The notes: a model not told the origin generated them from the sequence alone. Positions 1-11,261 are shown, counted from the first letter of the stretch. The stretch: 64,000 bases of DNA from Plotosus lineatus (GCA_024760905.1 CM045734.1:42534564-42598563); one strand, 5' to 3'. Numbers and translations are program-made.

Positions 1-465
1 ATGCGTATTTTCATATTTTTTCGAGTCTGTAGAAGTCCAGAAACTTTCTTTTTTGTGAGTTTATTGTACATGCTGTACATCATGGACTATCGCATACGTA
101 TCGACATTAATCAGGGATTGACACAAGAGGAAATAGCTGGTGTAGTGATAGATTTGCTGCCTTGAGGCCCATGGTTCTTTGTTTAGTATTGAGTTTGACT
201 TAACCCATCCCAAATTTCCACCTCATTTTTAGTGTTTCTGAATTTTTCATTTATTTCTCACCGCAAACCATTTTCAGTCTCATGAGAATGACTCAGAGTC
301 AAATGTCTCATGTTTACATGCAACATTCTTCATACTGTTATATGTGCAATACTCGCCTGCCCGATACAGTGAGCTTACCAACTTGTCTGCATAGATGCTG
401 GAAATGTTTTCTGCCCTATTTACTTTATATATTACATATCCATCATGTGTAATTCTATATTATAT
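1..465. other. unassigned AT-rich intergenic sequence
   Basis: No open frame, RNA gene or repeat family could be supported here. The sequence is AT-rich and lies upstream of a possible LINE 3' end. Confidence 0.5.
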
Positions 466-605
466 ATGCTATTTTTGATCAATGTATGCATCTTACAGTA
501 TTTACACTCAGCATTTTGCTACATGTACACTGCACTCATTGAGGCACAATGTTTCAATCTCACTATATACTTGTACACAGAATTTTATGACAATAAAGTG
601 AACCT
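466..605 (+). repeat. possible L2/CR1-type LINE 3' end
   Basis: The stretch ends in a TATGACAATAAAGTGAAC-like sequence, the kind of AATAAA-bearing tail seen at the 3' ends of fish L2/CR1 LINEs. No coding part is attached, so it would be a short 5'-truncated copy. It could equally be a chance polyadenylation-like sequence. Confidence 0.3.
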
Positions 606-681
606 TACCATACCTTAGAAATCCTCACCTATCCCATCATGACTATTGTTAAACTGCCTTTATTATCAGTTCACTGTCAGG

Positions 682-684
<3 letters not shown>

Positions 685-763
<79 letters not shown>
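685..763. repeat. (CA)n microsatellite
   Basis: About 79 bases of nearly pure CA dinucleotide repeat, directly followed by a MITE-P fragment. Confidence 0.97.
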
Positions 764-871
764 ACTTTTCTCATATTTTCCTTTTTTTTTTATTTTTTGA
801 GGAATATTTTTGAAAAACTGGCGATGCACTGAAGCCACAGAAACTGAAGCTCGAAGTAGCGAGGGATCTCT
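764..871 (-). mobile_element. MITE-P fragment
   Basis: The T-rich segment and the GCGATGCACTGAAGC...GAAGTAGCGAGGGAT end match, in reverse orientation, the left end of the complete copy at 10697-11235. The rest of the element is missing and the CA repeat takes its place. Confidence 0.75.
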
Positions 872-896
872 GTATGTATGTATGTATGTATGTATG

Positions 897-989
<93 letters not shown>
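871..989. repeat. (TGTA)n followed by (TA)n microsatellite
   Basis: About 26 bases of TGTA repeat run into about 89 bases of uninterrupted TA. It sits between a MITE-P end and a SINE-A, so the repeat may have expanded from TA-rich insertion sites. Confidence 0.97.
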
Positions 990-991
<2 letters not shown>

Positions 992-1338
992 GTCAGTGGT
1001 GGTCTGGTGGTATAGGGTGCTGGATTGCTGATCGTAAGGTTGGGGGTATGAGTCCCACTCTCCACAAGGTTGTCACTGTCCCCCCAGTGCAGCTAACTGG
1101 GTTATCAAAGGCCGGCCATGTCTCTCACTGTCAATGGTGAGGGGTTCATGTAAAAGAACCTTTGCTGACTTTCGTAAAGAGTAGGCTACAAAGCCATCAG
1201 TGTGTTTCTGTCCCTTGCTAAAGGGTTGTGTCAGGAAGGGCATCCGACATAAAAACCTATGCCAAATGAAATGTGCGAATCAGATAATTCACCGTGGCAA
1301 CCCCTGAAAAAGGGAAAAAAAGCCGAAAGGAAACTACT
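990..1338 (+). repeat. SINE-A, near full length
   Basis: A tRNA-like head (GTGGTCTGGTGGTATAGG) is followed by the conserved body (GTAAAAGAACC, TTGCTGACTTTCG). Next come the GTGTCAGGAAGGGCATCCGA module and the tail (GGCAACCCCTGAAAAAGGG, CCGAAAGG). The internal B box is damaged (GGGGGTATGAGTCC in place of GGGGGTTCGAGTCC), so this copy is probably silent. Confidence 0.88.
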
Positions 1339-1545
1339 ACTGGAATAATAATTGAAAAAAGACTTTAATACTACAGTGCTTTACAACAGTTCAGATGATT
1401 CTTCTTCTTCCGGCACATCAGTAGGAAACTGTCGTTTCTTCAGGAGAAAGTCTTACTTCTTCAGAAGAGACATCCAACGTCATTACCTTTTTCTAGCGCT
1501 AAGCCAGAGAAGACACACAGCATTTGAGTGGCATCATAGAGCTTA

Positions 1546-1790
1546 ACCGAGAGAGCTGAGCCGCAAACCAAAGCTCTCAATTTACCAGTTGATCTACGTT
1601 GCAACCTTCACCTATGATCACAAGATTTGGGTAGTGACTGAACGAACATGCTGGAGGGACTCTCTCTTGGCTGGTCTGGGAGTGCCTCAGTGTGCCCCGG
1701 GAAGATCTGGAGAAAGTAGCAGGGGACCACTTCTTAGGCTGCTGCCACCAACCGACCCTGGATTAAACCAAAGAAGAAGAAGAAGAAGAA

Positions 1791-1830
<40 letters not shown>

Positions 1831-1850
1831 ATGATGAAAATTAAATTATT
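1546..1850 (+). mobile_element. internally deleted LINE-N 3' fragment
   Basis: It begins in the region after the reverse transcriptase (GAGCTGAGCCGC, CTCTCAATTTACCAGTTGAT) and runs to GTGACTGAACGAAC. It then jumps about 250 bases to the WRDSL...PPEDLE...LLRLLPPTDP segment and ends in GAAGAA and GATGAT repeats. It is an older copy of the family whose full-length member is inserted about 20 bases downstream. Confidence 0.85.
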
Positions 1851-2159
1851 ATTATATGAATACATGATTCAGATATGCTACAGAAGATTCAGAAGACCCT
1901 TATGACTGAGAGACAGACAGGGATGCAGTCTCTCTTGCCTGGACGCAGGTCACCGGGTCCCTCCCTGGAACCAGGCTTAGGGGAGGGGCTTGAAGACGAG
2001 CGCCTAGTGGCCGGGCTTCTGCCAATGGAGACCGGCCGGGCCTAGCCCAAAAAAGGAGACATGGGTTCGCCCTCCCATAGACCCACCACCCATGGGAGGA
2101 GTTTTAGGGTGCAATGTGAGTTGGGTGGCAGCCGAAGGCATGGGCTCTGTCGGACCCAT

Positions 2160-3082
2160 CCTCGGCTACTGACTCTGACCCTCGGGACATGGAATGTCAT
2201 CTCTCTGGCAGGGGAGGAGCCTGATCTGTTGAGTGAGGTGGTAAGATACCAACTAGATATAGTCGGACTCACCTCAATGCACAGCTTGGGATTTGGAACC
2301 ACCCATCTTGAGAGAGGCTGGACCTTATTCCATTCTGGAGTTGCTCATGGGGAGAGGCGGCAAGCCGGTGTGGGCATTCTTGTTTCCCCCCGTCTCGGGG
2401 CCCAAATGTTGGAGTTCTCCCCGGTTGACGAAAGAGTAGCTTCCCTCAGTCTTTGGGTGGGAGGACAGGTCCTGACTGTTATTTGTACTTATGTACCAAA
2501 TGACAGCTCAGCATACCCACCTTTCTTGGAGTCTTTAGGGGGTGGGTGGTGAATGCTCCCTCGGGAGACTTACTCGTTGTCTTGGGAGACTTCAACGCCC
2601 ATGTGAGCAACGATAGTGTGACCTGGAAGGGTGTGATCGGTAGGTACGGCCTCTCCAGTCTAAACCCGAATGGTGTTTCGTTTTTGGACTTCTGTGCTCA
2701 TCACAGTTTGTCTATCACGAATGCAATGTTTGAATACAAGTGTGCCCATAGGTGCACTTGGCACCAGGACACCCTAGATTGCAGTTTGAAGATTGACTTT
2801 GTAGTCGAGTCATTGCACTTGAGGCCATATGTTCTGGACACTACCACCTCAACTGGATCTACCGATCACCACCTGGTGATGAGTTGGCTTCGGTGGTGGG
2901 GGAGGCTGCCTTCCAGACCTGGCAGGCCCAAGCGGGTAATCAGGGTCTGCTGGGAACGTTTGGCGGAGTCCCCTGTCCAAGAGGCCTTTAACTCCAACCT
3001 CCGGCAGAGCTACAACCATGTCCCGGAGGAGGTGGGTGACATTCGAATCCGAATGGGCCATGTTTCGTGCCTCCATTGCTGA
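2160..3082 (+). pseudogene. LINE-N endonuclease domain (decayed)
   Basis: The N-terminal domain of the LINE protein, a target-nicking APE-like endonuclease. Visible motifs are GTWNVISLAGEEPDLL at the start, ERRQAGVGILVSP, LGDFNAHVSNDSVTWKGVIG with the catalytic-type GDFNAH, and near the end STDHHLVMSWLRWWG, which carries the conserved DHH. The reading frame changes near 2546 and ends near 3082, before the linker to the reverse transcriptase. An active EN of this type would be one continuous frame. Confidence 0.85.
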
Positions 3083-4420
3083 GGCGGCAACCCAAGGCTG
3101 TGGCCAGAAGGTCGTCGGTGCTTGTCGTGGCGGTAACCCCCAAAGTCGGTGGTGGACACCTGTGGTGAAGGGGGCCGTCCAGCTGAAGAAGTAGGCCTGT
3201 CAGGTTTTATTAGCCTGTGGGGCTCCCGAGGCAGCGGACAGGTACAGGCAGGCCAAATGTGCTGCAGCCAAGGCTGTCGCAGATACAAAATCTCGGGTGT
3301 GGGAGGAGTTCGGTGAGGGCCTGGAGAGTGATTATCGGTTGGCCTCAAAAAGGTTCTGGACCACCAGCCGATGCCTCAGGAGGGGAAAGTAGTTCTCCAC
3401 AAACACTGGTTACAGTGGAGGTGGGGAGCTGTTTACCTCGACTAGGGATGTCGTTGAGAGGTGGAGGGAATACTTTAAGGACCTCCTCAATCCCACCAAC
3501 ACGCCCTCCGTGGAGGAGGAAGACCCTGGGGGTTTGGGTGGGGGTCTGCCCATCACTGGAGTGGAGGTTGCTGAGGTTCTCGAAAAGCTCCTTGGTGGTC
3601 GAGCATTGAGGTTGGACTGCTCAGAACATCTCAGGACTCTGGATGCTGTAGGACTGTCTTGGTTGAAATGTCTCTGCAACATTGCGTGGTCATTGGGGTC
3701 TGTACCTCTGGATTGGCAAACCAGGGTGGTGGTCCCAATTTTTAAGAAGGTGGACCAGAGGGTGTGTTCCAATTATCGGGAAATCACACTCCTCAGCCTA
3801 CCTGGGAAAGTCTATGCAGGGGTACTGGAGAGGAGGTTCCGACCGAAAGTCGAACCTCGGATTCAGGAGGAACAATGTGGTTTTTGTCCTGGCCGTAGCA
3901 CTCTTGACCAACTCTATATGCTCCACAGGATTTTGGAAGGGGCATGGGAGTTTGCCCAATCTGTCCACATGTGTTTTGTGGATTTGGAGAAATCTTTCGA
4001 CCATGTCCCTCGAACAATCTTGTGTGGCGTGCTCTGGGAATATGGTGTTCCGGACCCGTTGCTACGGGCCATTCGGTTGCTGTATCATCGGAGACAGAGT
4101 TCGGTCCGTATTGGTAACAACAGGTCGAATTCATTTCCGGTGGGAGTTGGAGTCCACCAAGGCTGTCCTTTGTCACCGATTCTGTTCATAATTTTTATGG
4201 ACAGAATTTCTCGGCGCACTCGAGACATTGAGGGGTTCTGGTTTGGTGGCCATCGGATCTCGTCTCTGCTTTTGTGGATGATGTTGTCCTTTTGGCGTCA
4301 TCAAGTCAGGACCTCCAGCTCTCATTAGAGCGATTCGCAGCCCAGTGCGAAGCAGTCGGCATGAAGAACAGTACCTCTAAGTCCGAGGCCATGTTTCTCA
4401 GACCTACAAGGGTGGAATGA
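3083..4420 (+). pseudogene. LINE-N linker and reverse transcriptase (decayed)
   Basis: The longest open stretch is 3510-4328. Reverse transcriptase landmarks in order are VVVPIFKK, the NYREITLLSLPGK segment, EEQCGFCPGRSTLDQL, CFVDLEKSFDHVP (first catalytic Asp), and GVHQGCPLSPILF. The catalytic xxDD block follows at about 4270, but it is read only after a one-base frameshift (FVDDVVLLASS). That frameshift plus earlier ones means no functional enzyme. Confidence 0.85.
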
Positions 4421-4585
4421 GGTCCTGCCCCAAGTGGAGGAGTTTAAGTATCTTGGGGTCTTGTTCATGAGTGAGGGACGGATGGAGCGGGAGATCGACA
4501 GAGATTTCTGCAGCCTCTGCTGTTAAATGGATCCTGTACCGGTCCGTTGGGGTGAAGAAGGAGCTGAGCTGTAAGGCAAGCTCTC

Positions 4586-5053
4586 AATTTACCAGTTGAT
4601 CTATGTTCCAACCCTCACCTATGGTCATGAGCTTTGGGTAGTGACCGAAAGAACAAGATCGCGGATACAAGTGGCTGAAATGAGCTTCCTTCGCTGGGTG
4701 GCGGGGTTCTCCCTTAGAGATAAGGTGAGAAGCTCTAACATCCGTGGAGAGTTCGGAGTAGATCCACTGCTCCTCCATGTTGAGAGAGGCCAGTTGAGGT
4801 GGCTCGGTTATCTGGTCATAAAGCCTCCCGGACGCCTCCCTGGTGTGGTGTTTCGGGCATGTCCAACCGGGAAGAGACCCCGGGGTTGACCCAGAACACG
4901 CCGAAGGGACTATGTTTCTTGTCTTGTCTGGGACCGCCTCAGTGTCCCCCCTGGAAGAGTTGGAGGAAGTGGCGGGGGAGAGGGATGTCTGGACCTCTTT
5001 GCTTAGGTTTCTGCCCCCGCAACCCGACTCTGGACTTAGCGGAAGAAGATGAG
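4586..5053 (+). pseudogene. LINE-N C-terminal region (decayed)
   Basis: This is the region after the reverse transcriptase. It contains YVPTLTYGHELWVVTERT, EMSFLRWVAGFSLRDKVRSS, a VERGQLRWLGYL segment, and the R-rich RACPTGKRPRGRP motif. It ends in a DVWTSLLRFLPPQPDSGL-like stretch just before the GATGA tail. At least one frameshift is present near 4880. The same segment recurs at 1546-1850, 48915-50163 and 50506-50705. Confidence 0.85.
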
Positions 5054-5344
5054 ATGAGATGAGATGAATACATGATGAGACTTAAAATTATGATTGTGGT
5101 ATATGTACAACTTAACATAATTGATTTTACATTACTATTTAGTTGTAATATGGGTGAATTGAAGTGTATTATAACAGTAGTAAATAAATTAAAACATTTA
5201 TTAGCAATCATTTTAAAGGAAATTTCATTTTTTTTTTTTTTTTAATTTTTAAAATTCATTTGCCTATCGATTTTTGTAGCAACGTGCAGCAACAGAGTTA
5301 TCTTTAACATACGGATATTAGGTAATTACTGAAAGATTAATTAA

Positions 5345-5697
5345 TTAATTAATTCATTCATTCATTTTCTAACCCACTTAATCGTAATTCGGATCATGGG
5401 GAGGCTGGCACCCATCTCAGCTGACTCTGACGATGGCGGGGTACATACTGAACAGCTGGTCAGGCCATTGCAGGGTTAATAATCACACAAACATTCACAC
5501 TCACAGTTAGGGGCAATTAGGATCAGCCAGTTAACCCACTGTGCAAGTTTTTGGACTGTGGGAGGAACCTGAAGTCCCAGAGGAAACCCATGCAAGCACG
5601 GAGAAAACATGCAACCTCCGCAAAGAAAAGCCCAATGTTGGGAATCAAACCCAGGCCTTTTTTACGGTGAGGCTAACCACTTTGCCACCATGCCATC
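5345..5697 (-). repeat. SINE-B, near full length
   Basis: Read on the minus strand it has a tRNA-like head with GCATGGTGGCAAAGTGGTTAGC, a body with TTTCCTCTGGGACTTCAGG and CCCACAGTCCAAAAA, and a tail ending in GAATGAATGAATT. TTAAT repeats flank the tail. Confidence 0.88.
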
Positions 5698-5699
5698 TC

Positions 5700-6130
5700 A
5701 CTGAAAGAGCAACATTTGAAATTCTGTAGAAATCTTGGTAACAATTTAAAATTCATATACATCCGCTTCTGGAAGTTCACCTGCTACAGGATTTAGCTAT
5801 TACAAAATGCTGTCATTAAGCATATCTCACTTGGGTCACTACGCAACTAGGTGCACAAATATAGACGCTGCCTGGATTGAACTAACTGTTCATGGTAAAT
5901 GGTAGCACCAGTTGTATGCATACATGTCAGTTAATGTTTGCATTGCATCATTTGTGGCACCTACGTAATGTATCTGTCAGTTGAAATGCAGCCCTTACCA
6001 TATTTTTGTCACCAAAGTGCCTGTTACTCAAAGTTGTGCACTTGCAGATGCCATATTAGAGCACAAGCCAAAATTCCTTCCAGTAGTCCTGCAGCAACTT
6101 TTTTTTTTTGTAAAGTTTCCTGTCACCAAC
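5700..6130. other. unassigned sequence
   Basis: I see no repeat family. A Cys-rich open stretch on the + strand (5938-6219) overlaps the start of the next entry. It may be part of the same decayed protein, but I cannot show it. Confidence 0.4.
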
Positions 6131-6137
6131 CATATGC

Positions 6138-6419
6138 TTGGCTGACCTTGGCAACTCGGACTGTTGGTTTGGTATGTGCCAGCTGCAAATTGACCCAGCA
6201 TTTATTTCACCTGAATTAGATGAATGGAATACTCATCCAGCATTCCAGATAGGTGCAGCAAATGTATGTGCCATCAATGTTGTCAATAACCGTGCTGAGC
6301 ATGGCATTGAGCTCACATCAGACTTTGTGGCAGCAGCGAGGAGTGAGGAGTACCTACAGAACATTCTGCATACTGTTGAGCATTACTGCTTCATCACTGC
6401 AAATGCAAGTTCGACATAA
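6138..6419 (+). pseudogene. decayed coding fragment of a transposon-associated-type protein
   Basis: A 93-residue open frame contains QIDPAFISPELDEWNTHPAF and then INVVNNRAEHGIELTSDFVAAARSEEYLQN. The pattern VxNDxAERGxxL followed by an acidic QN segment recalls a protein family found in many copies in fish and invertebrate genomes, in transposon-linked hypothetical proteins. That match is from memory only. The Asp of NDxAERG is replaced by Asn and the Arg by His, which fits decay. No partner exons are visible. Confidence 0.35.
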
Positions 6420-6920
6420 ACTAGCAGTTCAGCAATTTACAAAATCTGTATGAACTTCTGTAAACAGTCTCTCGTGTGCTAAATGTTATCGGTATTCATA
6501 ATCTGTTTCATACTGTTTATACCAAGTAATTGACTTTTCATTCAGTTTATTTCTTATATTGGGGTTTCCTTTCTGGAAAAAAAAAGTTCTCTAATGCTCA
6601 TGAGTGCTGTTTTTAAATTAATTTTGTGTTTAGATTCAAATGTTTTTTCTTCACTGCATTATTAATGGCCAAACGATCTAAAATATTCATTTAAATATCA
6701 GACTATCATACTCTAATATTTGAAAATATCAGTTTTTAAAAAGTAAAAATGCTAATATTCTAACTTTTAGATTTTGTATTGCATTTCTAAATCTTAGTGA
6801 ATTTCACCAGAACTGTGTAAAAAGTGTGTGCAATGGAACAAAATGCAACCCCTGACAGTTCTATATTTTAAAATTCATTAATAAAAAAAAATAACCATCC
6901 ATTACCAACCATTAATGCAC
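6420..6920. other. unassigned AT-rich sequence
   Basis: AT-rich, low-complexity DNA. No gene or repeat family was recognised. Confidence 0.5.
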
Positions 6921-6926
6921 CCTATT

Positions 6927-7092
<166 letters not shown>

Positions 7093-7404
7093 TGATCCCC
7101 CGCTACTTCGTGGTCAAATTTCTGCGACTTCAGTGCATCATGGGTTTTTCAAAATATTCATAAAAAAAAAAAATAGGGAAAAAGTTAAGGAAAATGCCGC
7201 AAAACAAGGCCAGTTAAACAAAAAAAAACAAAACAACAAAAAAAAACAAACAAACAAAAAAAACATCCGAACAAAACTACTTAAATTTTTGTGTGAGGTG
7301 CTCATCTGTATGTGTGTGTTTTTTAAATATTATACGTTATTTTTTTAATGATCAATTGTTATTATAAGCATTTATAGCATGGAATATGTACTTATTGATA
7401 TTAC

Positions 7405-8275
7405 TGTTGTAAACTATTGTTCACAAATGCTGACCTCTGCCCTTAGTCTAGCTTCCAATAATCTTTCCCATAACTTCATTGTATGGCTCATCAACTTTAT
7501 CCCTCTGTAGTTGCCACAACTCTATACATCTCCCTTGTTTTTAAAAATGGGCACAAGCACACTTCTCCTCCACTCCTCCGTCATCTGCTCACTTTCTAAG
7601 ACCTTGTTGAATATTCTTGTCAGAAAATCTACTGCTACCTCCCCTAGACACTTCCATACCTCAACCGGTATGTCATCAGGACCAACTGCCTTTCCATTCT
7701 TCATCCTCTTCAATGCCCTCCTCACTTCACCCTTACGGATCTTTGCTACTTCCTGGTCCTCAACGGTCACCCCTTCTATTCTTTTTTCTCTCTCATTTTC
7801 CTCATTCATCGGCTCTTCAAAGTACTCTTTCCACCTTCCCAGCACACTTCTGTCATCAGTCAATACATTTCCCTCTCTGTCCTTTATCAATCTAACTTGC
7901 TGCACGTCTTTCCCATCTCTATTTCTCTGCTGTGCCAACCTGTATAAATCATTTTCTCCCTCCTTACTGTCCAACCTAACATACAAGTCATCATATGCCC
8001 TCTGTTTGGCCTTTGACACCGCTACCTTCGCCTTATGCTGTGTCTCCCTGTACTCCTGTTTACTCTCTTCGGCCCTCTCTGTGTCCCACTTCTTCTTAGC
8101 TAACCTCCTCTTTTGTACACACTCCTGCACTTCCTCATTCCACCACCAAGTCTCCTTATCTACTTTCCTTCCAGAGGACACACCAAGTACTCTCCTACCG
8201 GTCTCCCTGATCACATTGGCTGGGGTTGTCCAGTCATCTGGAAGCACTTCCTGACTACCCAAAGCCTGTTTCAAC
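7405..8275 (-). pseudogene. RTE linker and N-terminal reverse transcriptase (truncated)
   Basis: The open part at 7522-8274 (250 residues) carries a WWWNEEVQECVQ segment, long basic helices (KRRLAKKKWDTERAEESKQE) and LGRWKEYFEEPMNEENERE. It ends in the RT N-terminus, KRMKNGKAVGPDDIPVEVWK, with VLVPIFKNKGDV just after. The catalytic blocks lie beyond the truncation, so this copy could never have encoded a complete polymerase. Confidence 0.87.
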
Positions 8276-8301
8276 TCCTCCTTGAAGACAACACGACACT
8301 C

Positions 8302-9250
8302 TTACTTTTTCAGCTTCCACCACTTTGTCTTCTGCTCTGCCTTTGCCTTTTTCACCTTCCTCACCATCAGCGTCATCCTGCACACCACCATCCTATGCTG
8401 TTTGGCAACACTCTCACCCACTACTACTTTGCAGTCACTGACTTCCTTCAAATTACATCGCTTGCACAAGATGTAGTCTACCTGTGTGCTCTTACCTCCG
8501 CTTTCATAAGTCACCCTATTCTCCTGTCTGTTCTTGAAGAAAGTATTCACCACAGCCATTTCCATCCTTTTTGCAAAATCGATCAACATTTGTTCTTCTG
8601 CGTTCCTGTCCTGGATACCAAACCTGCCCATCACTTCCTCGTCCCCTCTGTTGCCTGCACCAACATGTCCATTGAAGTCTGCCCCAATGACCACTCTTTC
8701 ACCTCTGGGGGTCCTCTGCATCACTTCATCTAACTCACTCCAGAATCTCTCCTTCTCTTTTAGCTCACATCCTGCATCTGGGGCATAAGCACTAACAACA
8801 TTAAACATCACGCCTTCAATTTCTAACTTGAGACTCATCACTCTGTCTGACACTCTTTTCACTTCTAGAACATTCCTGACAAACCCCTCCTTCAAGATGA
8901 CTCCGACTCCATTTCTCTTCCCATCCACACCGTGATAAAACAGTTTAACAGTTTAAACCCTGCTCCTAATCTTCTAGCCTTGCTACCTTTCCACCTGGTC
9001 TCCTGAACACACAGTATGTCTACCTTCCTCCTCTGCATCATGTCAGCCAGCTCTCGAGCTTTATCGTTCATAGTTCCAAAGTCCCTACTCTCAATCCTAG
9101 ACTCACGCATTTCCTCTTCTCTCTCTGCCTACGGACACGCCTCCCACCTCTCCTTCTTCGACGTCTTCGACCAACAGTAGTCCAATTTCCACCAGCACCC
9201 TGTTGGTTAACAGCACTGATGGCGGTCGTTGTTAACCCGGGCCTTGACCG
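8302..9250 (-). pseudogene. RTE endonuclease domain (decayed)
   Basis: Just upstream of the domain is an arginine-rich segment (RRRRRRRGGRRVRRQREKRK). The APE-type endonuclease follows: GTMNDKARELADMMQRRKVD, ILCVQETRWKGSKARRLGAG, a SAYAPDAGC segment, VIGADFNGHVGAGNRGDEEV and a TYESGGKSTQVDYILC segment. The reading frame shifts near 8930 and again near 8290. Proteins of this type are often annotated as craniofacial development protein 2-like because BovB endonucleases gave rise to that gene; here the linked reverse transcriptase shows it is the element itself. Confidence 0.87.
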
Positions 9251-9504
9251 ATCCGGTATGAATTTTGTTTTGATCATTTGCATGAGAAATGTGGCAAAAG
9301 TTTTACGCCAGATGCCCTTCCTGGACCGGCATAAGGGGGAGAGACACTGGTGAGTGCCCCCCCGCCTCATGGCTGCATTGATATTACATACACATATACA
9401 TGTAAATATATGCCAGTCAGGAGGTCGATCCTACTTTGCGGAAATCGGCGGTCACAGTGGGGGGTTCTCGGTTCACATTAACCGTGGAAAGTGAGAGATC
9501 CCTG

Positions 9505-9530
9505 TGTATGTGTATATGTATGTATGTATG

Positions 9531-9593
<63 letters not shown>

Positions 9594-9594
9594 A
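9505..9594. repeat. (TG)n / (TATG)n microsatellite
   Basis: TGTATG units change into about 60 bases of TG immediately after the MITE-P right end. Confidence 0.95.
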
Positions 9595-9599
9595 TTTGG

Positions 9600-10690
9600 A
9601 GATATTAAATACTTGAGATTCTCTATTATGTTCAGGTTGTGTTTGTATAATGTTCAACCCTTACTCAACCTAGTTAAAATTTTTCATTTTTATAACCTCG
9701 AAAACTGACAAAAGCAGTGGCGCCCAAATAGATAATCTACAAATTGTTTTCTGATAATGCCCTATTGTTGTGGAATTGCTTGGTTTGAACTGAATCAGAG
9801 CGTCTAATACAAATCTTTCCAGAATCTTTGCTAATGTGTTGGGTCTGCTCTTCTCGTGCTTCCCCATAATTTCTATGCTCACTGACTAAAAGCAGAGCTC
9901 CTGATAGATATCTGTATCGACAGCTGTCCAAGGCTGGTGTTATAGGAATAGTACGGCTCTTTTAAATACTGAATCAACTTCTTCCCTGGAGGAAATAAAA
10001 AATAAGTCCCGACTGTGTCTCGCAACTACAGTCTGGAACAAAAGCAGACAAGGTTAACACTAACTTTTATTCTCTGTCCCTTGATTCCTGCATTCATTTG
10101 TATCACCTCCCTTGTTAGTTTAATTAGCTGTTTAACAGGTTTATTCCCTGTTTTCACACTCATGTTTGATCATCTTGCTCGCTTGAAAATTTGTCTGCCT
10201 ACATGTTAGATTGTGTTTTTTGTTTTGTGCAAAACTGAGCAGTGAGGGCACCAACTCAGGCATGAACACACGACAAGTCATGTTTCATACCTATGAGGCT
10301 CCACTTAGAAGTATTTGGTGCAAGTGTGTACTGGCACGATCTCATAAAAACAAGTAGGCTTGTTTACATTAGTAAATCAGGGATGTTTGGTTCTGAGTTT
10401 GCACTTTTCATCTATCCAAGTACTCACTCTAATAAATAAAAATCAGTGTCATTGTGTCGGGCAGAAGTCACTAAATTATTTACCAGGGTTAATAGAGATT
10501 CAACGATTCTACAGAAGAATAATCACACATAATTAAGCATTCAAAGATGACAAACGTTTTGCAACAAACAAACACTCCAACAAACAACAAATATGAATAT
10601 GGATTTTGTTTAGCATTGGTTCATAATGCAAGAAGGTGCATCACAATGATGTATGCAGTTGAATATGTGTGCTCAACGTAACCACACCTA
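9600..10690. other. unassigned sequence
   Basis: Roughly 1.1 kb of moderately AT-rich DNA in which I see no gene, RNA or repeat family. Confidence 0.5.
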
Positions 10691-10696
10691 GCAGTA

Positions 10697-11235
10697 CAGT
10701 AATCCTCGCAACTTTGTGCTTCAGTTTCTGCAGCTTCAGTGCATCGTGAGTTTTTCACAAATATTCATCAAAAAGTTAAAAAAAAAAAAAGGAAATTAAG
10801 GAAAAATAGGGGAAAAGTTCAGGAAAATCCCACAAAAACAAGGCCAATTATGCAAAACAAACAAACTAACAAAAACAAACCAGAACAAAAAAAAACCAAA
10901 AAAAAAAAAAACAAACAAAAAAAAAAACAACCCAACCCCCCCCCAACAAAACTACTTACATTTTTATGTGAGGTGCGCATCTGAGTGTGCGCGCGCATCT
11001 CTATGTGTATGTATTTATATTTTATTTACATATTATTCATTATTTTTGAATGTTTAATTGTTATTATAATCATTTATAGTGTTGAATATGTATTTATTGA
11101 TATTATATATATACATGTACATATACATGTATGTATACATCAGTCGGGGGGGGGGGGGGTCGGTCCTACTTCGTGGAAATCGGTGGTCGCTCTGATTCTC
11201 AGACCCCAATAATCGCTGAAAGTGAGGTATCCCTG
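10697..11235 (+). mobile_element. complete MITE-P (reference copy)
   Basis: A 539-bp non-autonomous DNA element flanked by TA (10695-10696 and 11236-11237). The left end is CAGTAATCCTCGCAACTTTG and the right end GCTGAAAGTGAGGTATCCCTG, giving short imperfect inverted ends of CAG...CTG type. The centre is A-rich on the left and ATATAC-rich on the right. TA target and CAG termini fit the pogo/Tigger branch of Tc1/mariner. No transposase is encoded. Confidence 0.88.
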
Positions 11236-11261
11236 TATTCTGCACTGACTATAGTCAATGC

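Larger units (their letters stand above)
1869..5065 (+). mobile_element. full-length but decayed LINE-N retrotransposon
   Basis: A 3.2-kb non-LTR retrotransposon with an apurinic-type endonuclease, a reverse transcriptase, a C-terminal region and a (GATGA)n tail. It is bounded by an 11-bp direct repeat, GAATACATGAT, at 1858-1868 and 5066-5076 (13 bp if the shared AT is counted), which I read as the target-site duplication. The protein type is very common in fish genomes and I think it belongs to the I/Nimb group, but that placement is from memory. Several frameshifts make it non-autonomous. Confidence 0.9.
7405..9376 (-). mobile_element. RTE (BovB-like) LINE, 5' end present, 3' truncated
   Basis: Sense runs right to left. 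The 5' untranslated part (9376 to about 9250) and the endonuclease are present. Homology to the second copy at 61041-63450 stops inside the reverse transcriptase, at the equivalent of about 62295. The 3' end is therefore missing, although an 11-bp target duplication flanks the insert. This is the reverse of ordinary LINE truncation. Confidence 0.88.

Noticed and set aside
810..1140. Open frames rich in Tyr-Ile or His-Thr repeats here and at 6902-7163, 36485-36855, 38968-39424 and 60315-60998.
   Set aside because: They are direct translations of TA, CA, GT and CTAT microsatellites.
7511..8733. Ser/Leu/Pro-rich open frames of more than 200 codons on the + strand here, and on the minus strand at 61230-63526.
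   Set aside because: They are antisense shadows of the RTE reading frames, whose sense frames carry the EN and RT motifs.
8302..9250. A host craniofacial development protein 2-like gene.
   Set aside because: The endonuclease is joined to an RTE linker and RT in the same orientation and is bounded by an element-type target duplication.
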